Below, one piece after another: positions 22,209-30,245 of a stretch of 31,364 nt of DNA. The notes under the pieces were generated by a model, which saw nothing but the letters and a program-made list of their open reading frames with translations, did not search any database and was not told the DNA's origin. The stretch lies in NCBI GenBank assembly GCA_035304485.1, contig DATGPZ010000025.1, positions 1-31,364 of the forward strand, given 5' to 3'. Every line of letters begins with the position of its first letter. Positions within the stretch are counted from its first letter, which is position 1. Source of the DNA: ZC4RG17 sp035304485. Lineage in GTDB: Bacteria > Actinomycetota > Acidimicrobiia > Spongiisociales > ZC4RG35. Position numbers and translations under genes: made by a program.

Positions 22209-23084
22209 CTAGGCCGGACGGGAAGCTTCGTCCGACCCGTCATCGATCGAAGCGATGGACGCGTGGTCGGTGAGCGGGGTCCTCAGGCGCTCCAGGCCTG
22301 GTCCGTAGCGAGACTCCAGATCGGACCTGAAGTCGCCGTAGATCTGCTGGACATACATGTCGTGACGGATGTATCCCTTTACGACAGCAGCCCACATCGG
22401 GTCGTCGTGCCAGATCGCAGACCAGTCCTCGCCGGTGGGGGCCAGTGCCCAGAGCGTCCTGTTGGAATCGGCCACCGCTGCCAGGTGACGGGCTTGGTGT
22501 CGTGGATAGATGACACCCTCGGTACTCGCATGTTGGAGGCTTCGGCCTCGTTCCAGTCGAAAGGGTGGCGGACCGAAATGCAGGACGTCGAATCGGACTC
22601 CACGGAGATCCGCCTTCTCGACTGCATCGGCGAGAGGTGCTAGGTGGGCACTGTGTCCCGAGAGGTAGACATGCCTTTCGGCACCTTCGACGAGTTCCGT
22701 GGCTGATCTCCTGATCGCTTCCCAGCTCGAGAACCGACGGACGGCGACCATTTCACCTGCGTCCGTGCTGTTGGCCAGTTGGGCGAGATCCGACTCTGCC
22801 TCTTCGAGGCGGCTCTTGAACTTGCGCTCCAGCATGTCGAGGAGCTCGGACGGGGATGTTGGCGCAAACCGTGCCGGGTCGCTGTCGACTTGGAGAACAG
22901 CGCCCTTGTCGACCAGTCGACGCAGCGTCTCGTACACCTTCGGCTGCGGGATACCGGTGTGATTGGAGAGGGCATAGCCGGTTACCGCTTCGGGCAACTC
23001 GAGCAGGCCTATGTAGGCCCGAGCCTCGTACACGGAGAAGCCGAGGTCGGTGAGGCTTTCTACAGCAGGGGGCGTTTCACTCAT
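22209..23084 (-). CDS. TrmB-family transcriptional regulator
   Basis: A 291-residue regulator. The N-terminal TrmB-type winged helix (about 10-75) has L-G-F-S-V-Y-E-A-R-A-Y near 14-24 and I-P-Q-P-K-V-Y-E-T-L-R-R-L near 45-57. A coiled-coil segment (80-105) and a C-terminal TrmB ligand-binding domain follow. TrmB proteins control sugar or other carbon-source genes by binding the inducer. It lies directly after the aryl-acid ligase gene of a catabolic cluster, 47 bases away, and a palindrome in that gap recurs elsewhere in the cluster, so it is the likely local regulator. It converges on the lipoprotein gene with only 19 bases between. No Shine-Dalgarno site is seen before the ATG. Confidence 0.88.
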   Translation of the reverse strand: MSETPPAVESLTDLGFSVYEARAYIGLLELPEAVTGYALSNHTGIPQPKVYETLRRLVDKGAVLQVDSDPARFAPTSPSELLDMLERKFKSRLEEAESDLAQLANSTDAGEMVAVRRFSSWEAIRRSATELVEGAERHVYLSGHSAHLAPLADAVEKADLRGVRFDVLHFGPPPFRLERGRSLQHASTEGVIYPRHQARHLAAVADSNRTLWALAPTGEDWSAIWHDDPMWAAVVKGYIRHDMYVQQIYGDFRSDLESRYGPGLERLRTPLTDHASIASIDDGSDEASRPA

Positions 23085-23115
23085 GGGGTGGAGAGACAGT
23101 CGCTGATCGAATTCT

Positions 23116-23131
23116 CTACTCTAGTAGTTAG
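23116..23131. promoter_or_regulatory. Operator-like palindrome upstream of the TrmB-type gene
   Basis: CTACTCTAGTAGTTAG; its first 12 bases are a CTACT-CT-AGTAG palindrome. It matches 13 of 16 bases of a site before the substrate-binding protein gene (31338-31353, opposite strand). It lies in the 47-base gap that must hold the regulator's own promoter. Confidence 0.6.
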
Positions 23132-24790
23132 TCAGCTCGACGTGGCTCCCACCACCCGATCCACGAGTTCCTTCTTGGATACCTTGCCGAAGTTGGACAG
23201 GGGCAATTCGTCGAAGATCTCCAGGCGCTCGGGCAGCTTGAACTTTGCGAGGCCGTACGACATCAGGAACTCGCACAGCTCGTCGAATTGCAGTTCGGCG
23301 CCGGGCTTGAGGACGACGCAGGCGCACATCCTCTCACCCAAGCGCTCGTCGGGAACGGGTATACAGGCGACGTTGACCACCTTTGGATGCGAAAGGATGA
23401 GGTTCTCGACCTCCTCCGCCGAGATCTTCTCGCCACCCCGATTGATCAGGTCCTTGCGACGGCCGGCAACGACGTAGTTGCCGCTCGGGTGTTTGTACAT
23501 GAGATCGCCTGAGCGGTAGAAGCCGTCCGGAGTGAAGGCTCTGCGGTTGTGATCCTCGGCTCTGAAGTAGCCCCGCAGTGTGTAGGGCCCGCGACAGATC
23601 ATCTCTCCGACCTCTCCGTCGGATACCTCGTTGCCGTCTTCGTCGATCAGCTTCACCTCGTCATCGGGTGACGCCGGACGACCGCAGGTCTCGAGTCTGA
23701 CCTCCTCGGGATCGTCGAGGCGGACGAACATCAGCAACCCCTCCGCCATCCCGAAGTTCTCCTGCACTGTGCAGTTCTCGAAGAGGGCCTCTGCCTTCGT
23801 CCTCACCTCCGGTTGGAGACGTTGACCCCCCGATTGGATCACTTTCACCGAGGAGAGGTCATAGGAGACGCTCTCGTCGGCGTTGATCCAGCTGATGATC
23901 AGAGCCGGTACGGCGTGGATATGGGTCACCTCTTCGCGCTCGATCAACTGGAAGACGTCGCTGGGTCTCGTCGAAGAAGAGATCACGACTCGACCCCCAG
24001 CCATCAGGAATCCTTGCAAGCCCGGACAAGCCAGGGGGAAGTTGTGAGCCATCGGCAAGACCAGCAGGAGTGTGTGGCCGGAGTCGATCTCACACACAGA
24101 AGCGGCCACTCTCGAGTTGTAGGAGTAGTCGTTGTGGGTTCTCGGGATCAGCTTCGGGATGCCCGTTGTACCACCCGAGAGTTGAAGGACTGCAGGATCG
24201 TCGGGATCGATGCGGTTGTCTTCGACGGCTGCGGACCATGCCGGGTCCGGTTCCTCCTCGAGCAGCCTCTGCAAGGAGACGAAGATGTCTCCTCGGCCCT
24301 TCGGTACCTCACCCAGCAGGATCCCGAATCGGAGGCTGTCGTTGGTGTCGGCGATTCTCTCGGTCATGTCGACGAAGCTGAAACTTCGGGTCTCAACGGG
24401 GGAGAAGATGGCCTTGGCATCGGTCATCTCGACGAACTGACCTATCTCCCGTTCTCGATGTGCCACCAGGGCGGCGACGGGGATTGCTCCTAATTTTTGG
24501 AGGGCGAAATACGTCTCGACGAACTCGATGCTGTTGGGCAGTTGCAGAACGACTATGTCGCGCCGTCTCAATCCCAGCCCGTACAGGTTCGCCGCCAGTC
24601 GCGAGGCACGCTGGCCGAGTTCGGAGTAGGTGCGGGTACGGCCATCCTCATCGACGAGGGCGATTCGATCGCCGAAGCGTTCGAAGACCTCCCAGAATTC
24701 GTCCGCCAGGCTGCGGTCCCGCCAATAGCCCTTCTGCCGCCACCGCTGGGCGAACTCTGGCGGGTGCGGGACGACACCAGGCAGCGGCAT
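23132..24790 (-). CDS. Aryl-acid adenylating enzyme, salicylate-AMP ligase type (EntE/DhbE family)
   Basis: A 552-residue ANL-superfamily enzyme, full length and collinear with DhbE/EntE. The phosphate loop Q-L-S-G-G-T-T-G-I-P-K is at 203-213, M-A-H-N at 247-250, F-G-M-A-E-G at 346-351, Y-R-S-G-D near 425-429 and catalytic K536 in F-G-K-V-S-K-K. Pocket positions F251, C255 and L353 correspond to DhbE Y236, S240 and V337; as I recall, the changes Y-to-F, S-to-C and V-to-L mark salicylate-activating members. It would form an aryl-AMP and then a thioester, either with CoA for breakdown or with a carrier protein for a siderophore. No carrier or siderophore genes are here, so CoA-linked breakdown is favoured. 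The ATG follows the SDR gene by 20 bases. Confidence 0.88.
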   Translation of the reverse strand: MPLPGVVPHPPEFAQRWRQKGYWRDRSLADEFWEVFERFGDRIALVDEDGRTRTYSELGQRASRLAANLYGLGLRRRDIVVLQLPNSIEFVETYFALQKLGAIPVAALVAHREREIGQFVEMTDAKAIFSPVETRSFSFVDMTERIADTNDSLRFGILLGEVPKGRGDIFVSLQRLLEEEPDPAWSAAVEDNRIDPDDPAVLQLSGGTTGIPKLIPRTHNDYSYNSRVAASVCEIDSGHTLLLVLPMAHNFPLACPGLQGFLMAGGRVVISSSTRPSDVFQLIEREEVTHIHAVPALIISWINADESVSYDLSSVKVIQSGGQRLQPEVRTKAEALFENCTVQENFGMAEGLLMFVRLDDPEEVRLETCGRPASPDDEVKLIDEDGNEVSDGEVGEMICRGPYTLRGYFRAEDHNRRAFTPDGFYRSGDLMYKHPSGNYVVAGRRKDLINRGGEKISAEEVENLILSHPKVVNVACIPVPDERLGERMCACVVLKPGAELQFDELCEFLMSYGLAKFKLPERLEIFDELPLSNFGKVSKKELVDRVVGATSS

Positions 24791-24797
24791 GTTGCCC

Positions 24798-24803
24798 ACC
24801 CTA
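24798..24803 (-). promoter_or_regulatory. Possible -10 box before the ligase gene
   Basis: On the minus strand TAGGGT lies 7 bases before the ATG. The same bases (AGGGTGGG) might serve as a poor ribosome site, so this is uncertain. The palindrome ACCTG-TT-CAGGT (24805-24816) lies just upstream over the SDR stop codon. Confidence 0.3.
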
Positions 24804-24810
24804 TACCTGT

Positions 24811-25584
24811 TCAGGTCGTCGCCGAGTAGCCGCCATCGATCACCACGACCTCCCCGTTCACGAAGCGGTTGGCGGTGATCAGGCTCACCACCGTGTCTGC
24901 AACATCCTCCGGCGTGGCGCACCGACGGAGAGGGGTCCTTCGGGCCCGCCTCGCCATCAGGTCCTCGTAGTGGTCACCCAAGGCATGCTCCATCCACTCG
25001 CCTTCGAGCCAGCCCGGAGCGACGGCGTTCACCCGGATGTCCGGGCCCAGCGCGCCCGCCAGCGTTCGAGTCAGATTGACGACTGCCGCTTTGCTGGCTG
25101 CGTAGGGAAACGGCTGAGGTCCCGGCCTGAGGCCGACGATACTGGCCATGTTCACGATCGATGCGACCGGTGATTCGCGTAGGTGCGGAACGGCTGCCCG
25201 CGTCACCTGGAACAGGCCTCTCACGTTGACTGCGAAGACAGCATCCCAGTCCTCCATGGACAGTCCATCGAGGTCGTGTTGGGGCGTGTCGACCGTCCTG
25301 CCGGCGTTGTTGACGAGTGCGTCGAGGGACCCGAGTTGGGTCACCACCTCTCCGACCATCCGGCGTGCCGCTTCCTCATCGGACACATCCGCCTGGACGA
25401 CCATCGCTCGCGCACCGAGTTCCTCGCACTTCTCGGCCGTCGTGCGGGCGCGATCCTCGCTCGACCGGTAGTTGACGGCCACGTCGAAGCCGGCACCGGC
25501 CAGGGCTACCGCACTGGCCGCGCCGATGCCGCGCGCCGCTCCGGTGACCAGAGCTACCGGGCGTTCCGATCCATCGTCGTTCAC
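24811..25584 (-). CDS. Short-chain dehydrogenase/reductase (SDR)
   Basis: A 257-residue classical SDR. The NAD(P) site T-G-A-A-R-G-I-G is at 14-21, N-N-A-G at 92-95, and the catalytic set N120, S148, Y161 and K165 is complete. N40-Y-R at the end of strand 2, with basic R40-S-S, leans towards NADPH as in FabG-like enzymes, though this is not decisive. In this cluster it may oxidise or reduce a 3-hydroxy/3-keto acyl-CoA or an alicyclic alcohol. The GTG start has GAGGAG about 7 bases upstream. It lies 19 bases after the amidohydrolase stop, in one operon with the ligase. Confidence 0.92.
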   Translation of the reverse strand: MNDDGSERPVALVTGAARGIGAASAVALAGAGFDVAVNYRSSEDRARTTAEKCEELGARAMVVQADVSDEEAARRMVGEVVTQLGSLDALVNNAGRTVDTPQHDLDGLSMEDWDAVFAVNVRGLFQVTRAAVPHLRESPVASIVNMASIVGLRPGPQPFPYAASKAAVVNLTRTLAGALGPDIRVNAVAPGWLEGEWMEHALGDHYEDLMARRARRTPLRRCATPEDVADTVVSLITANRFVNGEVVVIDGGYSATT

Positions 25585-25603
25585 GTGTTACTCCTCGTGG
25601 TCG

Positions 25604-26464
25604 CTAGAGACCGAGCACCCGCTCGGCGTTGAGATGGAATACCTGTTCATAGACATCGTCGGAGTATCCGAGGTCTCGCCACTCCCGGAAGATGCGTTCA
25701 TAGGGGAGTGAGGGGTAGTCGGATCCGAACATGATCTTGTCGCGGAGACGACTCCGAATGTCTGTCTTGAGCTGGCTCGGGAAGTACTTGGGTGCCCATC
25801 CTGAGAGCTCCCAGAAGACGTTTCCTTTGTGCAGGGCGACCGCAGTCATCTCATCCACCCACGGCCATCCCGGGTGGGCCGCCACGATGGTGAGATCGGG
25901 AAAGTCCGCCGCCAGAGTGTCGACGGCCATGGGATGGGCGTGGGCGATGCGCGATCCGAGACCACCGGCCACACCCGCTCCCATGCCGGTGGTGCCGACA
26001 TCGATCATGACCGGAACACCCAGGGCGGAGATGGTCTCCCACAGCGGGTACAGCCGCTTGTCGTCGACCGAGTACCGCCCGACGATGGGGTGGAAGTGGA
26101 AGCCGAGGACTCCCAACTCGTTCACCGCCCGCTCGGCCTCCGCAATCGCGGTCTCGCCCTTCCATGGATCGACCGTCCCCCAGGCCTGCAGGATTCGCTT
26201 CGGATACTTGTCCCGGAGTTGGGCCACGTAGTCGTTCGAGCACGCCGGCGCATCGAAGATGCTTTCGATGTCGAGGGCCACGAGAACCGGCTCGACACCG
26301 GCCGCGTCGAAGTCGGCCAATACGTCCTCTTCCGACTTGCCCACCCATTCCTTGCCCCAGTACTCGCCCAGCGCGTCGGCAAAAGGGCCTTGGGAGTCGA
26401 TCCAGACCTGGGTTCCCGGGTATGCGTGGAGGTCGATGACCCTCATGTCGAATCCGGCTGGCAC
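25604..26464 (-). CDS. Amidohydrolase-2 fold protein with altered metal ligands
   Basis: A 286-residue TIM-barrel protein of the amidohydrolase-2 family (decarboxylases, lactonases, hydratases and the CouO-type beta-ketoacyl-CoA hydrolase). The first motif, normally H-x-H, is D11-L-H13-A-Y15, so the second histidine is missing. The strand-5 histidine place reads V-M-I-D155. H197 (A-A-H-P-G-W) and D249 (F-G-S-D-Y-P) are kept. It may thus hold a single metal in a reduced site, or none. GTG at 26464 was chosen because AGGAG lies about 8 bases upstream; an ATG six codons later is the alternative. Placed between the thiolase and SDR genes, a C-C bond cleaving or ring-hydrolysing role is plausible but unproven. 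Confidence 0.85.
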   Translation of the reverse strand: MPAGFDMRVIDLHAYPGTQVWIDSQGPFADALGEYWGKEWVGKSEEDVLADFDAAGVEPVLVALDIESIFDAPACSNDYVAQLRDKYPKRILQAWGTVDPWKGETAIAEAERAVNELGVLGFHFHPIVGRYSVDDKRLYPLWETISALGVPVMIDVGTTGMGAGVAGGLGSRIAHAHPMAVDTLAADFPDLTIVAAHPGWPWVDEMTAVALHKGNVFWELSGWAPKYFPSQLKTDIRSRLRDKIMFGSDYPSLPYERIFREWRDLGYSDDVYEQVFHLNAERVLGL

Positions 26465-26502
26465 TGATGGGCTCCTTTCGTTCCTCTCAAATCCTGACCG
26501 AC

Positions 26503-27720
26503 TCAGATGCGCTCGAGCAGAATCGATTCGCCCTGCCCAACGCCGACGCACGCCGTAGCCAGACCTCTTCTGATGCTCGGATCGCGTCGCATGCGATGGG
26601 CAACGGTGGCGACGAGCCGGATACCGCTCATCCCCAGGGGATGACCCAGGGCGATCGCGCCTCCGTCGGGATTGACCTTCGAGAGCGGGATGGGCAGCTC
26701 CTCGAGCACCGCCAAGCACTGCGCCGCGAACGCCTCGTTGATCTCGACCGTGTCGAGCTCATTCAGGTCCCAGCCGGCTCGTTTCAGGGCCGTCTGGGTG
26801 GCGGGGACAGGACCGATCCCCATCTCGGAAGGGTCCACGCCGGCTTGTGCGGTGGAGACGATCCGGGCGAGAGGGGTCAGTCCCAAACGGTCGCAAGCTT
26901 CCGTCGAGGCGACCAGAACCGCTCCGGCCCCGTCGTTGAGTGACGAGGAGTTGCCTGCCGTCACGGTCCCGTCATCTCGAAACGCCGGCTTCAATCGATC
27001 GAGCGCCTCTCTGCTCGTATCGGGTCTCGGTCCTTCGTCTCTCTCGACCACTGTCGTTTGGCGTCGGATAGTCACCTCTACCGGCACCACGTGGTCTTCG
27101 TAGCGTCCTTCGTCCCACGCCTGCAGGGCTAGCCGGTGTGATCGAAGAGCGAAGTCGTCTTGGGCCTGGCGCGTGATCCCATAGCGATCGACGAGACGCT
27201 CTGCCGTCTCTCCCATCGGGATGGGGGGGTGCATGGCTGCCAGCACCGGGTTGACGAACCTCCAGCCGAGGGAGGTGTCCGCGATCTCGGGAGCGCCTCG
27301 CTTGAACGGCGCATCGGGCTTGGCCATTACGTATGGAGCCCGGCTCATGGATTCGACCCCGCCTGCGACTACCACTTCCGCTTCGCCGAGCTTGATGGAT
27401 CGGTAGGCATGGGTGACGGCTGCCAGGCCCGAGGCGCAGAGTCGGTTGACCGTCAGGCCGGGTACGTGGTCCGGAAAACCAGCCAGGAGTAGGGCCATAC
27501 GGGCGACGTTGCGATTGTCCTCGCCGGCTTGATTGGCGCATCCCGCTACCACTTCTTCGACCTCGGAGGGGTCCACACCGGCGCGTTCGACGACCGAGCG
27601 CAGGCTGTGAGCCAGTAGGTCATCTGGCCGCACGGAGGAGAGCAGTCCCCCGAGACGACCGATGGGAGTGCGAACGGCTTCGACGATCCAGGCTTCCCTC
27701 GGAGCGCTACTACCTACCAT
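26503..27720 (-). CDS. Thiolase, beta-ketoadipyl-CoA thiolase-like
   Basis: A 405-residue acetyl-CoA acyltransferase with the full catalytic set: C95 (N-R-L-C-A-S-G), H360 (G-H-P-L-G-M-S-G) and C391 (C-V-G-V-G-Q-G). The stretch G-C-A-N-Q-A-G-E-D-N-R-N-V-A-R-M at 60-75 is characteristic of PcaF/PaaJ thiolases, which release acetyl-CoA and succinyl-CoA at the end of aromatic breakdown, although related thiolases share it. It cleaves a 3-ketoacyl-CoA with CoA. The ATG lies within a palindrome (27714-27729) that may be an operator, and there is no Shine-Dalgarno site. It is 44 bases after the ABC ATPase stop, so it may be both read through from the transporter genes and separately controlled. Confidence 0.92.
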   Translation of the reverse strand: MVGSSAPREAWIVEAVRTPIGRLGGLLSSVRPDDLLAHSLRSVVERAGVDPSEVEEVVAGCANQAGEDNRNVARMALLLAGFPDHVPGLTVNRLCASGLAAVTHAYRSIKLGEAEVVVAGGVESMSRAPYVMAKPDAPFKRGAPEIADTSLGWRFVNPVLAAMHPPIPMGETAERLVDRYGITRQAQDDFALRSHRLALQAWDEGRYEDHVVPVEVTIRRQTTVVERDEGPRPDTSREALDRLKPAFRDDGTVTAGNSSSLNDGAGAVLVASTEACDRLGLTPLARIVSTAQAGVDPSEMGIGPVPATQTALKRAGWDLNELDTVEINEAFAAQCLAVLEELPIPLSKVNPDGGAIALGHPLGMSGIRLVATVAHRMRRDPSIRRGLATACVGVGQGESILLERI

Positions 27721-27729
27721 AGTTGGTAG
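27714..27729. promoter_or_regulatory. Operator-like palindrome over the thiolase start
   Basis: CTACCA-TAGT-TGGTAG has perfect 6-base arms; a second register (TACTACC at 27708-27714 and GGTAGTA at 27725-27731) also pairs. It overlaps the thiolase start codon. On the minus strand a -10-like TAACTT (27731-27736) lies 10 bases before the ATG. It shares CTAC...GTAG ends with two other cluster sites. Confidence 0.55.
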
Positions 27730-27764
27730 TAAGTTAGTTGAGGCTGGGGCTCAGGGGCAAACCC

Positions 27765-28550
27765 TCATCCGCTGCCGCCCTGGATGAGGCCGTGGATCTC
27801 CCGGCGGTAGTTCTGGAACTCCTCCAGCGCCCGGGTTTCGACCTGGTCGCGGGGGCGGTCCAGCCGGACCTCGATCTCTCTGACGATTCGGGACGGGCGC
27901 CGGGACAACACGAGCACTCGGTCGGCCATGAAGATCGCTTCGTCGATGTCGTGGGTGACGAGCAATACGGCCAACTCGAGTTCATGGAAGATCTCGAGAG
28001 TCATGCGCTCGAGGGAAAGACGGGTCTGGGCGTCTACCGACGCGAACGGTTCGTCCATGAGTAGAAAGCGCGGCTCAGAGGCGATCGCCCGCGCGATCGC
28101 CACTCTCTGTTGCATGCCTCCGGAGAGCTGCCATGGAAAGGCATTTGGGACGTCCTCCAGATGGACCCGTTTCAGGGCCTGCATGGCCCGGTCCCTGCCT
28201 TCTTGTTTCGGCAGGTTGCGAAACGGAAACCGAACGTTTTCTAGAACCGTCAGCCAGGGAAACAGGCTTCGGTTGTATTCCTGGAATACCACCGATACCG
28301 AAGATGGGACCTCGCCAGTGACGTCCTCGCCGTCGTAGAGAACCGTCCCTTCGTCCGGAGTGGAGAGTCCCGTCAAACAACGCAGAAGGGTGGTCTTGCC
28401 ACACCCCGAGGGGCCGACCAGCGCCACGAACTCGTGCGGACGTTGAACAAAATCCAGGCGTTCGATTGCTTGGGTGATCTGGCCGGACGGGCTGCGATAC
28501 GCCTTGCGCAACCCAGTCACCTCGATCAAGTTCTCCGTCCGTCCAGTCAT
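27765..28550 (-). CDS. ABC importer ATPase (SsuB/TauB-like)
   Basis: A 261-residue importer ATPase of the nitrate/sulfonate/taurine family. Walker A G-P-S-G-C-G-K-T is at 46-53, Q-loop near 90, signature L-S-G-G-M-Q-Q-R at 142-149, Walker B F-L-L-M-D-E-P at 162-168 and H-switch T-H-D near 199-201. It should power the two permeases encoded just upstream on the same strand. The ATG has GGAG about 10 bases upstream. Members of this family also import aromatic acids such as phthalate in other actinobacteria, which suits the neighbouring catabolic genes. Confidence 0.95.
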   Translation of the reverse strand: MTGRTENLIEVTGLRKAYRSPSGQITQAIERLDFVQRPHEFVALVGPSGCGKTTLLRCLTGLSTPDEGTVLYDGEDVTGEVPSSVSVVFQEYNRSLFPWLTVLENVRFPFRNLPKQEGRDRAMQALKRVHLEDVPNAFPWQLSGGMQQRVAIARAIASEPRFLLMDEPFASVDAQTRLSLERMTLEIFHELELAVLLVTHDIDEAIFMADRVLVLSRRPSRIVREIEVRLDRPRDQVETRALEEFQNYRREIHGLIQGGSG

Positions 28551-28565
28551 CGTGTGATTGCTCCT

Positions 28566-29360
28566 TCAGCGACCTTTCTGGCCTTCGTACCAAGCCAGCA
28601 GCCGGCGCTCCAAGGCTACGAAGCCCACCGTCATGAACCATCCCAGCACGCCCAAGACGATGATTCCCGCGAACATGTCCGCGAGGGCATACGTGCGTTG
28701 TGACTGGAGTATGAAGAAGCCGAGGCCCGAACTGGCCGCCACCATCTCACTGATGACCATCATGACGAGCGCGATCCCGAGGGCGGTGCGAAGCCCGGAG
28801 GCGATCATGGGCATGGCCGCCGGCAGTACCACTCGTCGCAAGGCCTGCCCACTGCTCAATCCGCTCACCCTCGCCACGTCCAGATAACCTCGATCCACCC
28901 GGAGGGTTCCATCGGTGGCACTCAGCAGCACCGGCCAGAACGCTCCCAGCCCGATCACGATCACTCGCATGGAATTCGTGGCGCCGAGTACCAGGACTGC
29001 TATCGGGAGCAAGGCGGGGGGCGGAATCGCCCGTAAGAACTCCAACAAGGGTCTGGTCCAGGGTTCGAGTGAACGAAAGTATCCGAGAACCACCCCTAGC
29101 GCTGCGCCGAGGACGGAACCCAGTATGAACCCGGCCAGAATCCGAAGCACGGAGGGCAGGACGTCTTCCACCAGGCGTGGGCCTGTGACGAATGCCCACG
29201 CTTCACCGAGGGCCACCGATACGGGTGGGATCAGTCCCGTCGAGCTCGAGCGACCGATCACCTCCCACATCAGCAGAGCGGCCCCAGCCGCCGAGTATCC
29301 AACGAGTAGGCGGGTAGCTCCCCAACGCAATCTCGGCCCACTGTGTCCACGTGTGGTCAT
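28566..29360 (-). CDS. ABC importer permease (SsuC/TauC-like), second of two
   Basis: A 264-residue permease with about six hydrophobic helices and the BPD_transp_1 fold; the coupling loop has A-R-V-S-G-L-S-S-G-Q-A-L-R-R-V-V-L-P-A-A near residues 162-181. The ATG overlaps the stop of the other permease gene (ATGA at 29357-29360), so the two are translationally coupled and probably form a heterodimeric channel. The start was preferred over a longer in-frame option because the upstream part has no sensible membrane protein features and lies over the other permease. Confidence 0.93.
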   Translation of the reverse strand: MTTRGHSGPRLRWGATRLLVGYSAAGAALLMWEVIGRSSSTGLIPPVSVALGEAWAFVTGPRLVEDVLPSVLRILAGFILGSVLGAALGVVLGYFRSLEPWTRPLLEFLRAIPPPALLPIAVLVLGATNSMRVIVIGLGAFWPVLLSATDGTLRVDRGYLDVARVSGLSSGQALRRVVLPAAMPMIASGLRTALGIALVMMVISEMVAASSGLGFFILQSQRTYALADMFAGIIVLGVLGWFMTVGFVALERRLLAWYEGQKGR

Positions 29361-30217
29361 CGGGTGCGCTCCGTCATCTCGTGCTGCCAACCAGCGAGAC
29401 GCTTCTCCGCCCAACCCATCACCAGGTTCACCATGTATCCGAGGATCCCGGTCACGACGAGCGCGGCGAATGCTCCAGGAACGTTGCCGCCTTGTTGCAT
29501 TCGACTCAGCTGGAATCCGAGGCCGGGGGCACCGGCGACGATTTGGGCGGCGATGGCCACCACGATGCCGATAGACGCAGCCGTGCGGATGCCGGTGAAC
29601 ACGGCCGGAAGCGCGGCGGGGGCTGTAACCTTCCACGCCCTTCCGAGATCAGACACGCCCATCACTTTGGCTGTGTCGTGGAACAGCGGGTCGACGTTGC
29701 GCACGCCGTAACGGGTGCTGAAGAGGATCGGCCAGATGCAAGCGAAGGCGATCAGGGACACTTGCATCGAGGTTTGGAGCCCGAAGAGAACTATCGCCAC
29801 GGGGATGAGCGCTACGGCAGGGATAGGACGAATGAACTCTATGAGTACATGAGTCGCCGCATCCGCCCACCGAGAGACCCCGATCGCCGCACCCAGGGGC
29901 ACCGCGACCAAGATGGCGGCAGCCAGACCCCGGGCCCACGCATCGACCGTGATCACCAGGGCGTCGGTCAGGTTTCCCGAGGCAGAGAAACCGTCGACCA
30001 TGGCCCTTCCGATGTCGGTGATGCCCGGGGCTAGCCGTGAGGGCAGAACACCGAAGGTTCGGCCCAACTCCCACAGCAAGGTAGCTCCAGCTATACCGGC
30101 AACACCCTTGCCGAAACTCACCAGATGGCGTGCGACGTCGGCCCTACGGCCGACGTCCGCACTCATCTCGTCACTGGAAGCCATCGATGGGGATGTGGAT
30201 GAGAGGGAGTCTCCCAT
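29357..30217 (-). CDS. ABC importer permease (SsuC/TauC-like), first of two
   Basis: A 286-residue permease of the same family as the following gene, with about six helices from residue 35 on and the coupling loop A-K-V-M-G-V-S-D-L-G-R-A-W-K-V near 183-197. The first 30 residues are polar and predicted cytoplasmic; an ATG at M12 or M18 could also be the start, as no strong ribosome site is seen before M1. Having two different permeases rather than one homodimer is less usual for SsuC-type systems and suggests an ancient duplication. It follows the binding-protein gene by 28 bases. Confidence 0.92.
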   Translation of the reverse strand: MGDSLSSTSPSMASSDEMSADVGRRADVARHLVSFGKGVAGIAGATLLWELGRTFGVLPSRLAPGITDIGRAMVDGFSASGNLTDALVITVDAWARGLAAAILVAVPLGAAIGVSRWADAATHVLIEFIRPIPAVALIPVAIVLFGLQTSMQVSLIAFACIWPILFSTRYGVRNVDPLFHDTAKVMGVSDLGRAWKVTAPAALPAVFTGIRTAASIGIVVAIAAQIVAGAPGLGFQLSRMQQGGNVPGAFAALVVTGILGYMVNLVMGWAEKRLAGWQHEMTERTR

Positions 30218-30245
30218 CTCGAACGCTCAGTGAGACGCCTGTCAC

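Noticed and set aside
24805..24816. Palindrome ACCTG-TT-CAGGT over the SDR stop codon
   Set aside because: It is short, lies partly in coding sequence, and does not recur at other cluster promoters.
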